A DNA stretch of 11,467 nt from JACVRN01 sp036389255. GTDB taxonomy: Bacteria; Acidobacteriota; Blastocatellia; Pyrinomonadales; Pyrinomonadaceae. A model generated the notes under the pieces. That model had not been told where the DNA came from, did not search any database, and saw only the letters and a list, made by a program, of their open reading frames with translations. Of the stretch, positions 1-5,415 are shown in pieces. The translations under genes were made by a program, and so were the position numbers. The DNA is taken from contig DASVQI010000035.1 in NCBI GenBank assembly GCA_036389255.1, forward strand, positions 1 to 11,467, given 5' to 3'. How positions within the stretch are numbered: the first letter of the stretch is position 1; each line of letters starts with the position of its first letter.

Positions 1-142
1 CTTCATTCATGGGACGGGCGTTGCCGTCAATCAGTAGAACTTCGTGGCCCGGTGGAGTGATGGCTTTCAGTAGAAACATCCACAGATGCGGCATGAAGTT
101 TCTGGTCACCCCGTTGTCCGGATTATAAAGTAAGATTTTCAC
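1..142 (-). CDS. N-terminal fragment of a probable cobalamin-binding radical SAM protein
   Basis: Only the first 47 codons are in the window; the rest lies beyond position 1. Reading starts at GTG (142-140), preceded by a strong AGGAG ribosome-binding site at 149-153 with six bases of spacing. The N-terminus reads MKILLYNPDNGVTRNFMPHL, a beta-strand opening followed by a region ending in LLIDGNARPM. This resembles the Rossmann-like cobalamin-binding N-domain of B12-dependent radical SAM enzymes, where a first strand of the form KILL-NP and a later LIDG strand are typical. The radical SAM CxxxCxxC motif would lie outside the window, so the family call is an inference from the N-terminus alone. 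A perfect TATAAT sits just upstream on the same strand. Other Rossmann-fold proteins cannot be excluded. Confidence 0.55.
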   Translation of the reverse strand, partial: MKILLYNPDNGVTRNFMPHLWMFLLKAITPPGHEVLLIDGNARPMNE

Positions 143-165
143 AGCCCTCTCCTGCTTTCACGATA

Positions 166-171
166 ATTATA
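166..171 (-). promoter_or_regulatory. Possible -10 box for the radical SAM type gene
   Basis: On the minus strand the hexamer is a perfect TATAAT, 23 bases upstream of the GTG start, which would leave a short leader containing the ribosome-binding site. At a 17-base spacing I see no good TTGACA-like -35 box, so this is only a candidate. Confidence 0.35.
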
Positions 172-265
172 AGAGTTTAGACAAGCGTGTACTGGCTTTT
201 GCTTACCAGAATAAAGAACGATACAAGGAATGAGTTGGGGGAAACCCAATCCAGAGCTCGCGGGT

Positions 266-307
266 AAAAAATTCGCTTGCAGAGTATATCAACTATGTTA
301 GCAAGCG
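266..307 (-). terminator. Intrinsic terminator downstream of the RyR-domain gene
   Basis: On the minus strand a 7-bp perfect stem, CGCTTGC paired with GCAAGCG (301-307 with 274-280), has a 20-base loop. It is followed by AA and then six T residues (271-266). It lies 75 bases past the stop of the minus-strand RyR-domain gene and before the promoter of the next minus-strand gene, so it separates the two transcription units. Confidence 0.7.
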
Positions 308-381
308 TACATATTAAAGGGGGCACGGCGGAAACGCAATTGAAAGTCGTCCCGCGCGCAGAGGTGACTGCTTTAATCTCT

Positions 382-738
382 TTACTGGCCGATGAACGGG
401 GCAAGCGCCAGCACAACTGCTTTATATAGATGGTCTTTGGCCTTCTGTTCCGGCGGAAGTTGTTCAAAGGGAACGATGTGAGGATGCGTTCTGGCCTCCG
501 CATCCTTTAACTGCCCATATCGCCAGCCAGAATCCAGTTTAAAGCGCATCCATCTTTCTTGTATGGCGCGGGGCTGCGCCTCAGGGTTTTCCAGAATAAA
601 GCGCACGCTGTTGAACGCGCTCTCGCGTTGCCACTGCGGCGCTTCTTCCCAAGAGACTGTAGAATCCTCGCCTATACTGTTGCACAAGGCCGTGTTCGCT
701 TCGTGAGCGATGCGCGCCACCTGCTCTATGCTGAACAT
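382..738 (-). CDS. RyR-domain-containing small protein
   Basis: This is a 118-residue cytoplasmic protein with no signal peptide or membrane segment. Its C-terminal half matches the RyR domain found in ryanodine receptors and in many small bacterial and phage proteins. The conserved GWRYG (residues 71-75) is followed by an acidic/basic KDAEARTHP stretch, then VPFEQLPPEQKAKD (89-102) and a closing helix. The N-terminal half (about 1-65) is helical, with an aromatic WQRESAFNSVRF motif seen in bacterial RyR proteins. The bacterial role of the domain is unknown; proposed ligand or nucleotide binding is only family-level speculation. The gene stands alone, with its own terminator downstream and possible promoter and direct repeats upstream. 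The ATG start has only a weak GGTAAG-like ribosome-binding site. Confidence 0.85.
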   Translation of the reverse strand: MFSIEQVARIAHEANTALCNSIGEDSTVSWEEAPQWQRESAFNSVRFILENPEAQPRAIQERWMRFKLDSGWRYGQLKDAEARTHPHIVPFEQLPPEQKAKDHLYKAVVLALAPFIGQ

Positions 739-743
739 ATCTT

Positions 744-787
744 ACCAAGCCCGATTAGATGGAAAAGTGACTCAAGAACCAAGCCCG
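744..787. repeat. Pair of 10-bp direct repeats upstream of the RyR-domain gene
   Basis: ACCAAGCCCG occurs at 744-753 and again at 778-787, 34 bases apart start to start. Both copies lie between the RyR gene start (738) and its possible promoter, so they could be paired binding sites or a leader element. A shorter related CAAGCCC occurs at about 816-822. Confidence 0.5.
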
Positions 788-788
788 C

Positions 789-818
789 TATTTAGACACA
801 CCAAAGTAAAACTCGCAA
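789..818 (-). promoter_or_regulatory. Possible promoter for the RyR-domain gene
   Basis: On the minus strand TTGCGA (818-813) and TAAATA (794-789) are separated by 18 bases, a plausible sigma-70-type arrangement about 50 bases upstream of the ATG. One direct-repeat copy falls at the expected start of transcription. It is based on consensus matching by eye only. Confidence 0.3.
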
Positions 819-881
819 GCCCTTTGAGCAACCCCTACGCGTTTGCGTGTTAAAGGAAGAAGGAAATTAACGGAGATTGGT

Positions 882-928
882 AAGGCAGGAGAGCTTGATT
901 GATTGAATGAATCAAGCTCTCCTGCCTT
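882..928 (-). terminator. Long perfect hairpin after the SPW gene, probable terminator
   Basis: Positions 882-900 and 910-928 form a perfect 19-bp inverted repeat around a 9-base loop. It begins 11 bases past the stop of the minus-strand SPW gene, so in that transcript it would fold directly after the coding region. The T-rich tract (TTTTGTCTTT) lies on the plus-strand side, and the minus-strand side has no clean U-run. It may therefore act as an mRNA-stabilising 3' hairpin or a partly factor-dependent terminator. Its arms contain an 11-base motif repeated elsewhere in the window. Confidence 0.55.
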
Positions 929-938
929 GCTTTTGTCT

Positions 939-1466
939 TTACTGGTCGGACTCTTGCTGTTCTGCCGCGCGATAGTCCGTCATGGCCACGACCATTAGAG
1001 TTCCCAGTCCGGCCAGCAGGTGCGTCCACTTTGCGCTGCGGTTGCGGGAAAAGCCCATCAGCCAAGGAGAGGCGGCAGTGGCTACGCCCGCGACCGTCTC
1101 AATAACACCGTGCGTGGGGAATGGGACGAGTTTGACGGCTCCGAGCGGATATTTGGTCATAAGACTGAGCGCCAGTATCCCTGCGCCCGAAACCACGGCG
1201 TTCGTCGTGGCCTTCCTGTTACGGCTGAAGCCGAAGAGCCAAGGCGCTGCCATCATAGTTCCGGCCCATGCGTAATCCATCACCGCATGCGGCAGGGGCT
1301 TGAGCACCTTCGTCATCCCCTGCAAGTCCGTGGCAGAGCCGCCCTGCTCCATGCCCGTCCGGTTATAAGCTTCCGACAACTGTCCTGTGCCAGCCTGTGT
1401 TCCTACGTCAACGCCTGCCCCGTGCTCGCTGCCGGGCGTGACCTCTCTGGTTTGCTCAATAGCCAT
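939..1466 (-). CDS. SPW-repeat membrane protein
   Basis: This 175-residue protein has a polar, Gly/Thr-rich N-terminus (1-50) and then two homologous membrane units. Each carries the family signature: APWLFGFSRNR at 74-84 and SPWLMGFSRNR at 133-143. Four hydrophobic segments can be seen, roughly 64-80, 89-103, 121-140 and 148-163, consistent with a four-helix inner-membrane protein of the SPW family. The family has no established biochemical function. The start is well supported: an AAGGAGGGG ribosome-binding site at 1475-1483 lies eight bases before the ATG. Upstream is a set of hairpins ending in an intrinsic terminator, which could regulate this gene by attenuation. A strong 19-bp hairpin follows the stop codon. 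Confidence 0.85.
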   Translation of the reverse strand: MAIEQTREVTPGSEHGAGVDVGTQAGTGQLSEAYNRTGMEQGGSATDLQGMTKVLKPLPHAVMDYAWAGTMMAAPWLFGFSRNRKATTNAVVSGAGILALSLMTKYPLGAVKLVPFPTHGVIETVAGVATAASPWLMGFSRNRSAKWTHLLAGLGTLMVVAMTDYRAAEQQESDQ

Positions 1467-1498
1467 CTTAACTTCCCCTCCTTATCATCTCTCAAGAT

Positions 1499-1541
1499 AA
1501 AAAGGCGACGCGGAATGTACGGCCATCTCATCCCGCGTCGC
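1499..1541 (-). terminator. Intrinsic terminator between the lipoprotein and SPW genes
   Basis: On the minus strand a 9-bp perfect stem, GCGACGCGG with CCGCGTCGC (1541-1533 with 1513-1505), has a 19-base loop and is followed within one base by TTTTT (1503-1499). It sits just upstream of the SPW ribosome-binding site. It either ends the lipoprotein transcript or acts as the terminator of a regulatory leader. Confidence 0.7.
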
Positions 1542-1690
1542 ACAGCTTACCGGCTCTGGCCGGTAAGTATTTACATCGTCGGCTAGGGCAGATTAACCTG
1601 ACCGACGGCACAGAGAACTTCTGTATCCCTGCAAATCGAACGCTTAATCCATCGCTCCGGGGTCTTTCGCACCCTGCGATAGCTCGCAGC
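1499..1690 (-). ncRNA. Candidate structured RNA (leader or small RNA) upstream of the SPW gene
   Basis: Read on the minus strand, this non-coding stretch gives a chain of good hairpins. The first is CTGCGA/TCGCAG with a GCTA loop (1689-1674). A GGGT/ACCC hairpin with a GCGAAAG loop (1674-1660) shares a base with it. Next come ACAGA/TCTGT (1624-1610), a CGTCGG/CCGACG stem with an inner AGG/CCT pairing (1607-1577), and a perfect 9-bp CTTACCGGC/GCCGGTAAG hairpin (1567-1546). The chain ends in the intrinsic terminator at 1541-1499. I do not recognise a known riboswitch or small-RNA family. The layout, a folded RNA and then a terminator about 33 bases before the SPW start codon, resembles a riboswitch or attenuator. 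A terminated small RNA is the main alternative. Confidence 0.4.
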
Positions 1691-1741
1691 CCGCAAGATG
1701 AGCGCTCAACCTTCGGCCTCGAATTTAGACTTCGGGAAGAA

Positions 1742-2119
1742 CTACGGCCTGTTGCCGTTTCCGGTGCCGGTCGTTCCTGCGTTCCTGTTATTGCCCGTGC
1801 CGGTGCTTGAGCCGTTGCCGTTACCAGTGCCCGTTCCGGTTCCCGTGCCTGTCCCTGTGCCGGCGGCATTACCGTTCCCGGTTCCGGTTCCAGTTCCCGT
1901 GCCGGTCGTGCCTGTGTTCGTGTTAGTAGTAGTTGTTGTACCGGTTCCCGTGCCCGTGCCGGTAGTCCCCGTGTTTGTCGTGCTCGTGCCCGTCGTCGTC
2001 GTGGTGTTCGTAGTGTTGGTTGTAGTATTGCCGGTGGTGTTGGTGTTGTCAGCACCGCCGCACGCCGTCCAGAAGGCAGCGACCGCAATCAGGGTTAGTA
2101 ACGCAAGCGTTCGTCTCAT
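1742..2119 (-). CDS. Short lipoprotein with a Thr/Gly/Asn low-complexity tail
   Basis: The predicted product has 125 residues. A lipoprotein signal peptide (MRRTLALLTLIAVAAFWTAC) places the lipidated Cys at residue 20, followed by GG. The -3 position is Trp, so the lipobox is not canonical. Everything after Cys20 is almost entirely Thr, Gly and Asn, with TGTGTG and NTNTT runs and no globular sequence, so the mature part should be an unstructured, surface-tethered tail. The start is set by a GGGAGG ribosome-binding site nine bases before this ATG; longer in-frame openings to 2224 lack one and would put charged residues before the signal peptide. No enzymatic role can be assigned. Such tails are typical of acidobacterial lipoproteins, though that is an impression. 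The opposite strand stays open through this region as a by-product of the repeats. Confidence 0.7.
   Translation of the reverse strand: MRRTLALLTLIAVAAFWTACGGADNTNTTGNTTTNTTNTTTTTGTSTTNTGTTGTGTGTGTTTTTNTNTGTTGTGTGTGTGNGNAAGTGTGTGTGTGTGNGNGSSTGTGNNRNAGTTGTGNGNRP
1754..2045. repeat. Degenerate short tandem repeats inside the lipoprotein gene
   Basis: The tract is built from degenerate CCGGTT/CCCGTG-like 6-base units (plus strand), which encode Thr-Gly and Asn-Thr dipeptides on the minus strand. Such tracts are prone to slippage and assembly collapse, so the tail length may differ between strains. Confidence 0.7.
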
Positions 2120-2445
2120 TCCTATTTTCCTCCCGTTTACTCGCTTCATTAAATTAGAGCCTGAAGAGAACAGTTTTAGTTTGTCCCCGCGAAGAGTTCC
2201 CGAACGCTCTCCTGCCATCATCACAGGCCACTCCCGCTCGCGCGTGCATAGAGAGAGAGAGTCGCACAGGCTCCGGCAGAAGCGTTCTATTTATTCAGGG
2301 GACGGCGGAAAATAACAGAGTCGCAGAAGATATTTCAGTACAGTTGCGTACAAATGAGCCGAGTGCGCTTCAGGCCAACACGAGCTTACATCTACGAATA
2401 AATCTTCATGAAACGGAGGCCCGGCGCGCGGCATCGAATCTGCCT
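2120..2445. other. Divergent intergenic region between the lipoprotein and phosphodiesterase genes
   Basis: No convincing gene is seen here. It holds the lipoprotein ribosome-binding site (2129-2134), one copy of the recurring 11-base motif GCTCTCCTGCC (2206-2216), and a GA dinucleotide run (2250-2261). There is also a weak minus-strand promoter-like pair, TTATTT and TAAATA, near 2290-2317. If the phosphodiesterase starts at TTG 2344 rather than ATG 2446, the last 100 bases would be coding. Confidence 0.4.
2129..2134 (-). promoter_or_regulatory. Ribosome-binding site that fixes the lipoprotein start
   Basis: GGGAGG on the minus strand lies nine bases before the ATG at 2119. It favours the start that begins directly with the lipoprotein signal peptide over longer in-frame ATGs at 2149 and 2224. 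Confidence 0.65.
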
Positions 2446-3282
2446 ATGATTCGTGACACTCTCTTTAACAAGGACAGGAGCGCGCAACAGGATGGCAGGC
2501 CGCTCGTGATGGCTCATCGCGGCGGCGCGGGGCTCTGGCCCGAGAATACCATCTATGCTTTCGAGCGCGCGGTTACGATGAAGGTTGATGTGCTTGAGAT
2601 GGACATGCGCGCCACAGCCGACAATCAACTGGTTATCATACATGACAGCACAGTTGACAGGACTACAGACGGGAGCGGGCCCGTCTCCGCCCTGACGCTG
2701 GAAGAGTTGAAGCGATTAGACGCGGGCTATCGCTGGTCGCCGGACGGAGGCAGAAGCTTTCCCATGCGCGGGCGGGGCTTGACCATACCTACGCTTTCCG
2801 AAATCTTGACGGCCTTCAGAAGCGTGCGGCTCAACATAGACATAAAGCAGGAGCGTCCCTCTATCGTGCAGCCTTTCTGCCGGATTATACGCGAGCACAA
2901 GGCGGAGATGAATGTCATGGTGGCCTCTTTCAATCAGGCCGTGCTGGATGAGTTCCGCGCCGAGTGCGCGGGCGTGGCGACTTCAGGCAGCGTGATGGAC
3001 ATACGCTCTTTTCTGGCGCTCAAGACTGAGCGGGGCGAAGTGGAAACGGGCAGGAATATCAGAGCATTACAGGTGCCAGAGTACTTGGGCGGGCGGCTGC
3101 TCGTGACTTCCGGCTTCATATATGAGGCGCACAAGCATGGGCTTGAGGTTCACGCATGGACTATCAACGACGAAACCTCTATGAAGCGTTTGATAGAGCT
3201 TAAGGTTGACGGCATCATCACGGACTTTCCGAATCGTCTATTAAGGCTGCTCGGTAACGCGGGATTTACGAATCCTTCATGA
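2446..3282 (+). CDS. ugpQ: Glycerophosphodiester phosphodiesterase
   Basis: The enzyme hydrolyses glycerophosphodiesters to sn-glycerol 3-phosphate plus an alcohol, in phospholipid turnover. The 278-residue form shows the GDPD TIM-barrel motifs: HRGG at 24-27, PENT (32-35), E51 and D53 in LEMDMRAT, HD at 66-67 followed by the typical TVDRTTDG segment, and LNIDIK (129-134), where Asp replaces the more usual Glu. The C-terminal WTIND and DGIITDFP blocks close the barrel. No signal peptide is obvious, so it is probably cytoplasmic. The start is uncertain: ATG 2446 lacks a clear ribosome-binding site, and an in-frame TTG at 2344 would add 34 residues that look non-conserved. Its last 17 bases overlap the convergent membrane-protein gene. 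UgpQ-type naming reflects family membership only. Confidence 0.85.
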   Translation: MIRDTLFNKDRSAQQDGRPLVMAHRGGAGLWPENTIYAFERAVTMKVDVLEMDMRATADNQLVIIHDSTVDRTTDGSGPVSALTLEELKRLDAGYRWSPDGGRSFPMRGRGLTIPTLSEILTAFRSVRLNIDIKQERPSIVQPFCRIIREHKAEMNVMVASFNQAVLDEFRAECAGVATSGSVMDIRSFLALKTERGEVETGRNIRALQVPEYLGGRLLVTSGFIYEAHKHGLEVHAWTINDETSMKRLIELKVDGIITDFPNRLLRLLGNAGFTNPS

Positions 3283-3778
3283 TGAGGCTGATGTCGCCGT
3301 TTCGCTCCAGATGCGCGGCCTTTATCTCTTTAATCTCAGGTGACTTTCCCTTTGCGCGCAGGGCTTCTTTGAGGTCTTCCTCCGTGACGTGACTCTTGCG
3401 CATCTCTTCCTGCTGAGGCTCTCCGTCTCGCACCAGAAGAGTGTCGCGGCCTTTGACCAGAGAGCCGAAGCCGTGAAACCTGAATGCTATGGCCGCCAGA
3501 ATCCAGTGCAGCAGGACAAGCACTAGGCTGGCCGTGAGCGTGGGAAAGAACGGGGCGTTGCCTGTGATGGCGCGGCTGACCATAGAGCCGAAGACTATGC
3601 CGAGCATCACGTCCAGCGCCGTGCTCTTTCCCATGAAGCGCTTGTTGCCTATGCGCAGCATGGCGATGGCTAGGATGAAGACAACGACCGCGCGCAAGGA
3701 CATTTGCAGCGCGTTTATATCCTTACTTTCAAGCTCAAGCCCTATAGCCCAGTTCAGCGCCTGCTTCAACTGCTCCAT
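3266..3778 (-). CDS. YetF/DUF421-type membrane protein
   Basis: This 170-residue inner-membrane protein has three hydrophobic segments, at about 28-42, 54-71 and 78-100. The family-typical LRIGNKRFMGKSTALDVMLG lies between the first two, and a soluble C-terminal part carries the LVRDGEPQ...EEDLKEALR pattern of the YetF domain. Family members in sporulating Bacilli are linked to germination or membrane functions; elsewhere the role is unknown. A purine-rich GAGGGGG ribosome-binding site precedes the ATG by about seven bases. The 3' end overlaps the convergent phosphodiesterase gene by 17 bases, so the two transcripts are antisense at their ends and no separate terminator fits between them. The protein is slightly shorter than full-length YetF, in the range of the compact DUF421 proteins. 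Confidence 0.85.
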   Translation of the reverse strand: MEQLKQALNWAIGLELESKDINALQMSLRAVVVFILAIAMLRIGNKRFMGKSTALDVMLGIVFGSMVSRAITGNAPFFPTLTASLVLVLLHWILAAIAFRFHGFGSLVKGRDTLLVRDGEPQQEEMRKSHVTEEDLKEALRAKGKSPEIKEIKAAHLERNGDISLIMKDS

Positions 3779-4146
3779 GTCACTTTCCCCCTCACTGCGA
3801 CAAAATTATTAGAAGCCGTGGATTCCCGTCTCTAACCTGCCCGGACGTGCGCTTTCTTCACGATATTCAATAGCTCGCCGGGGGAATATCAACATCTCTA
3901 CTGTCACAGATAGTTCTCTTATTGGTAGCGAGTTATTGATAATTTTTCGAAAGAACTGGAGAGCTTTATGCTCTATAAAAGGGGGCAGATTGGAGGCAGT
4001 GGTTTTGTCTGAAACTGTACGGACAGTTTTCCTTCTCAGGGTTTATATAGACGTGTGTGCACAGAACAAGGGGGAAAGGGCCGTCGCGCCGAAGGAATCT
4101 GGACTGATTGCTTCTCGCGGCGGCTTAAATTTTATCGCGGCGCGGC
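3779..4146. other. Intergenic region with hairpins, no convincing gene
   Basis: This 368-base stretch separates two minus-strand genes. It contains a strong hairpin (4080-4124, listed separately). A smaller perfect 7-bp inverted repeat, AAACTGT/ACAGTTT, lies at 4012-4029 and a 5-bp one at 3960-3974. A minus-strand TTGATA-N17-TGAATA pair near 3867-3895 might be the promoter of the YetF-type gene. A TTG-started frame from 3936 lacks a ribosome-binding site and any recognisable motif. Confidence 0.4.
4080..4124 (-). terminator. Large hairpin downstream of the CAP-domain gene, probable terminator
   Basis: GCCGTCGCG (4080-4088) pairs with CGCGGCGGC (4116-4124), nine pairs with one G-U. The interior adds GAAG/CTTC (4091-4094/4111-4114) and AATC/GATT (4096-4099/4106-4109). 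It begins 23 bases after the CAP gene stop on the minus strand. The tract after it is pyrimidine-rich rather than a pure U-run. The plus-strand side has TTAAATTTT, so bidirectional use is possible. Confidence 0.45.
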
Positions 4147-4605
4147 TCACCTGCACCTTGCGCCGAACATCTGCACTACGAAGGTCGCTTCTTCGACAGT
4201 CTTGTACCTGCCCTTGACGACGGCCACGCCTATCTCGTTGTACCCGGCCTTCAGCAGGTTGTAGCGATGGTCTGGCGAGCCCATCCACGCGTCCACCAAC
4301 TCGCCCGCGTCCGTGTAATTCATGGCCAGATTTTCGCCCGCCAAGCAGTAGCTATAGCCCGCCACCCTGATGAATCGTTCCCACTCCGCGTGGGCGTAGT
4401 ACTGCGACTCAATCATGTCGCGCGCCTTGGCCGAGGCGGCGCGGCTCAGCTCCGGGCTGACTTCGAGCGGCGTCAAGCCCCTCTCAACCCTCTTCTGATT
4501 CGTAAAGTATATGACCTCGTCGGGCGTAATCCCGGCCTCGTCAGTCGCGCTCGCCGCGACCGGAAGCAGCATAAACGATAGGGCAATTAACAGCAGGGCT
4601 CTCAT
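4147..4605 (-). CDS. Secreted CAP/SCP-domain protein
   Basis: The 152-residue product has a signal peptide (hydrophobic 3-20, likely cleaved after ASA at position 20) and a single CAP domain. CAP-family markers are visible: ITPDEVIYFTNQKRVERGL at the start of the domain, H72 in YYAHAEWERF, the GENLA motif at 91-95, and AWMGSPDHRYNLL (106-118) with H113. C87 and C151 could form a disulfide. H72, E92 and H113 correspond to the conserved CAP cavity residues. It is expected in the periplasm or outside the cell. Bacterial CAP proteins (YkwD-like) have no settled activity. The ATG is preceded only by a weak TTAAGAG, but the position of the signal peptide supports this start. A large hairpin follows the stop. 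Confidence 0.87.
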   Translation of the reverse strand: MRALLLIALSFMLLPVAASATDEAGITPDEVIYFTNQKRVERGLTPLEVSPELSRAASAKARDMIESQYYAHAEWERFIRVAGYSYCLAGENLAMNYTDAGELVDAWMGSPDHRYNLLKAGYNEIGVAVVKGRYKTVEEATFVVQMFGARCR

Positions 4606-4696
4606 ACTCTTAATTTAATTAGAAGCTAAGGAGAAGAAAATGAATGTTCAGACAGCCGGTAGAGCGCGTAGTGTGAGGTGATTAAGCGAGGAAGCT

Positions 4697-5155
4697 TCAG
4701 GCCACCTTTCCCGTTACGAAGTCGTCCTGCGCCAGTTCTTTAGTCTCCTGCGAAAGGTCTGTAGTATCAAGGTCGCGCAGGAAGACGTTTATTAAATTAT
4801 TCAGCTTCTCGAAATCTATCGGCTTCGTCAGATAGCCGTCAAAGCCTGCCTCAAAAGCCGCCTGTCGAAAGCCCTGCGTCTCGAAGGCCGTCAGCGCGAT
4901 TACCGGAAGATGGCGCAGCTCCGGGTGCTTGCGTATGCGGCGCGTGGCCGCCAGCCCGTCCACATCCGGCATGGCTATGTCCATGAGAACAAGTTCCGGC
5001 CGGGCAATCAGAGCGATTTTGATGGCCTCTTCGCCGCTCTTGGCCGTCAGCACCTTGTATCCCTGATTCTGCAACGCAAGGCTTATCAGGATAAGATTAT
5101 CCGTGACATCGTCCACGACCAGAATTGTTGTATTTTGAGCCTTTTCGTCTGACAT
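4697..5155 (-). CDS. Single-domain response regulator (receiver only)
   Basis: This 152-residue CheY/DivK-type receiver has the acidic pair D15-D16 in ILVVDD, the phospho-acceptor D59 in LVLMDIAMPDVDG, T89 in IALTA, and K111 in YLTKPID. No output domain follows. About 25 C-terminal residues form an acidic, probably flexible tail. It would receive phosphate from a histidine kinase, but none is encoded nearby, so its partner is unknown and it is an orphan in this window. The MPDVDG and KPID context is the form common in hybrid-kinase-type and DivK-like receivers. The ATG has a modest GAAAGA ribosome-binding site. The neighbouring oxygenase gene is divergent, with 260 bases between them, so regulation of that locus by this protein is possible but not shown. 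Confidence 0.92.
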   Translation of the reverse strand: MSDEKAQNTTILVVDDVTDNLILISLALQNQGYKVLTAKSGEEAIKIALIARPELVLMDIAMPDVDGLAATRRIRKHPELRHLPVIALTAFETQGFRQAAFEAGFDGYLTKPIDFEKLNNLINVFLRDLDTTDLSQETKELAQDDFVTGKVA

Positions 5156-5258
5156 TCTTTCGAAACCTTACAAAATTAAGATGCCTGAACAGGTGAAAAC
5201 CGTATAGAGAGCCCGCCCTTTGCTTTCCATACGCTCTGCTACTGCTTTAAAATTACAG

Positions 5259-5328
5259 GCTCTCCTGCCCGGGAGCAAGATATTTTAGAAGAAAATATGC
5301 GCCCCCGAGTTGCCGGCGTTTTTACGCC
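5259..5328. other. Three consecutive inverted repeats upstream of the first hydroxylase gene
   Basis: In order these are GCTCTC/GGGAGC (5259-5264/5271-5276, one G-U), a perfect ATATTTT/AAAATAT with a 5-base loop (5280-5286/5292-5298), and a perfect GGCGT/ACGCC with a TTTT loop (5315-5319/5324-5328). They lie between the divergent response regulator and hydroxylase genes. Their role could be as operators, leader structures or terminators. The first includes one copy of the recurring 11-base motif. Confidence 0.45.
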
Positions 5329-5343
5329 CGCGCCGAAAACGGG

Positions 5344-5371
5344 TTGTTTGTTAATTTATTTTCTGTAACAT
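5344..5371 (+). promoter_or_regulatory. Possible promoter of the tandem hydroxylase genes
   Basis: TTGTTT (5344-5349) and TAACAT (5366-5371) are 16 bases apart in an AT-rich tract, about 44 bases before the ATG at 5416. The match to a sigma-70 promoter is moderate and was judged by eye. Confidence 0.35.
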
Positions 5372-5415
5372 TGTCACACGTCAAAAATATTAATGGTTAC
5401 AGGCAGGGATAAAGC

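Noticed and set aside
177..503. Minus-strand frame of 108 codons between the first two genes
   Set aside because: It crosses a clear intrinsic terminator and overlaps the RyR gene in another frame. No motif or ribosome-binding site is seen.
1020..1586. Plus-strand frame of 188 codons opposite the SPW gene
   Set aside because: The SPW gene on the minus strand has two clear family motifs and a strong ribosome-binding site; this frame has none.
1528..2088. Minus-strand Arg/Pro-rich frame of 186 codons
   Set aside because: It is a shadow in another frame of the same repeats, runs through the hairpin-rich non-coding region, and has no recognisable domain.
1698..2315. Plus-strand frame of 205 codons rich in Val-Pro
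   Set aside because: It is the reverse complement of the Thr-Gly repeats of the minus-strand lipoprotein, has no ribosome-binding site, and runs into the intergenic region. The minus-strand reading has a signal peptide and a good ribosome-binding site.
2344..2445. N-terminal extension of the phosphodiesterase from a TTG
   Set aside because: There is no ribosome-binding site and the residues look non-conserved. I kept ATG 2446, but the start remains uncertain.
3936..4217. Plus-strand frame of 93 codons starting at TTG
   Set aside because: It has no ribosome-binding site, overlaps the end of the CAP gene and a large hairpin, and has no recognisable sequence.
4640..4681. 13-codon plus-strand ORF with an AAGGAG site before it, between the CAP and response regulator genes
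   Set aside because: The ribosome-binding site is good, but the peptide is too short to judge, no plus-strand gene follows, and no promoter is evident.
5297..5368. 23-codon plus-strand ORF ahead of the first hydroxylase
   Set aside because: It overlaps the inverted repeats and the possible promoter, so it would lie upstream of the transcript. It has no features of a precursor peptide.
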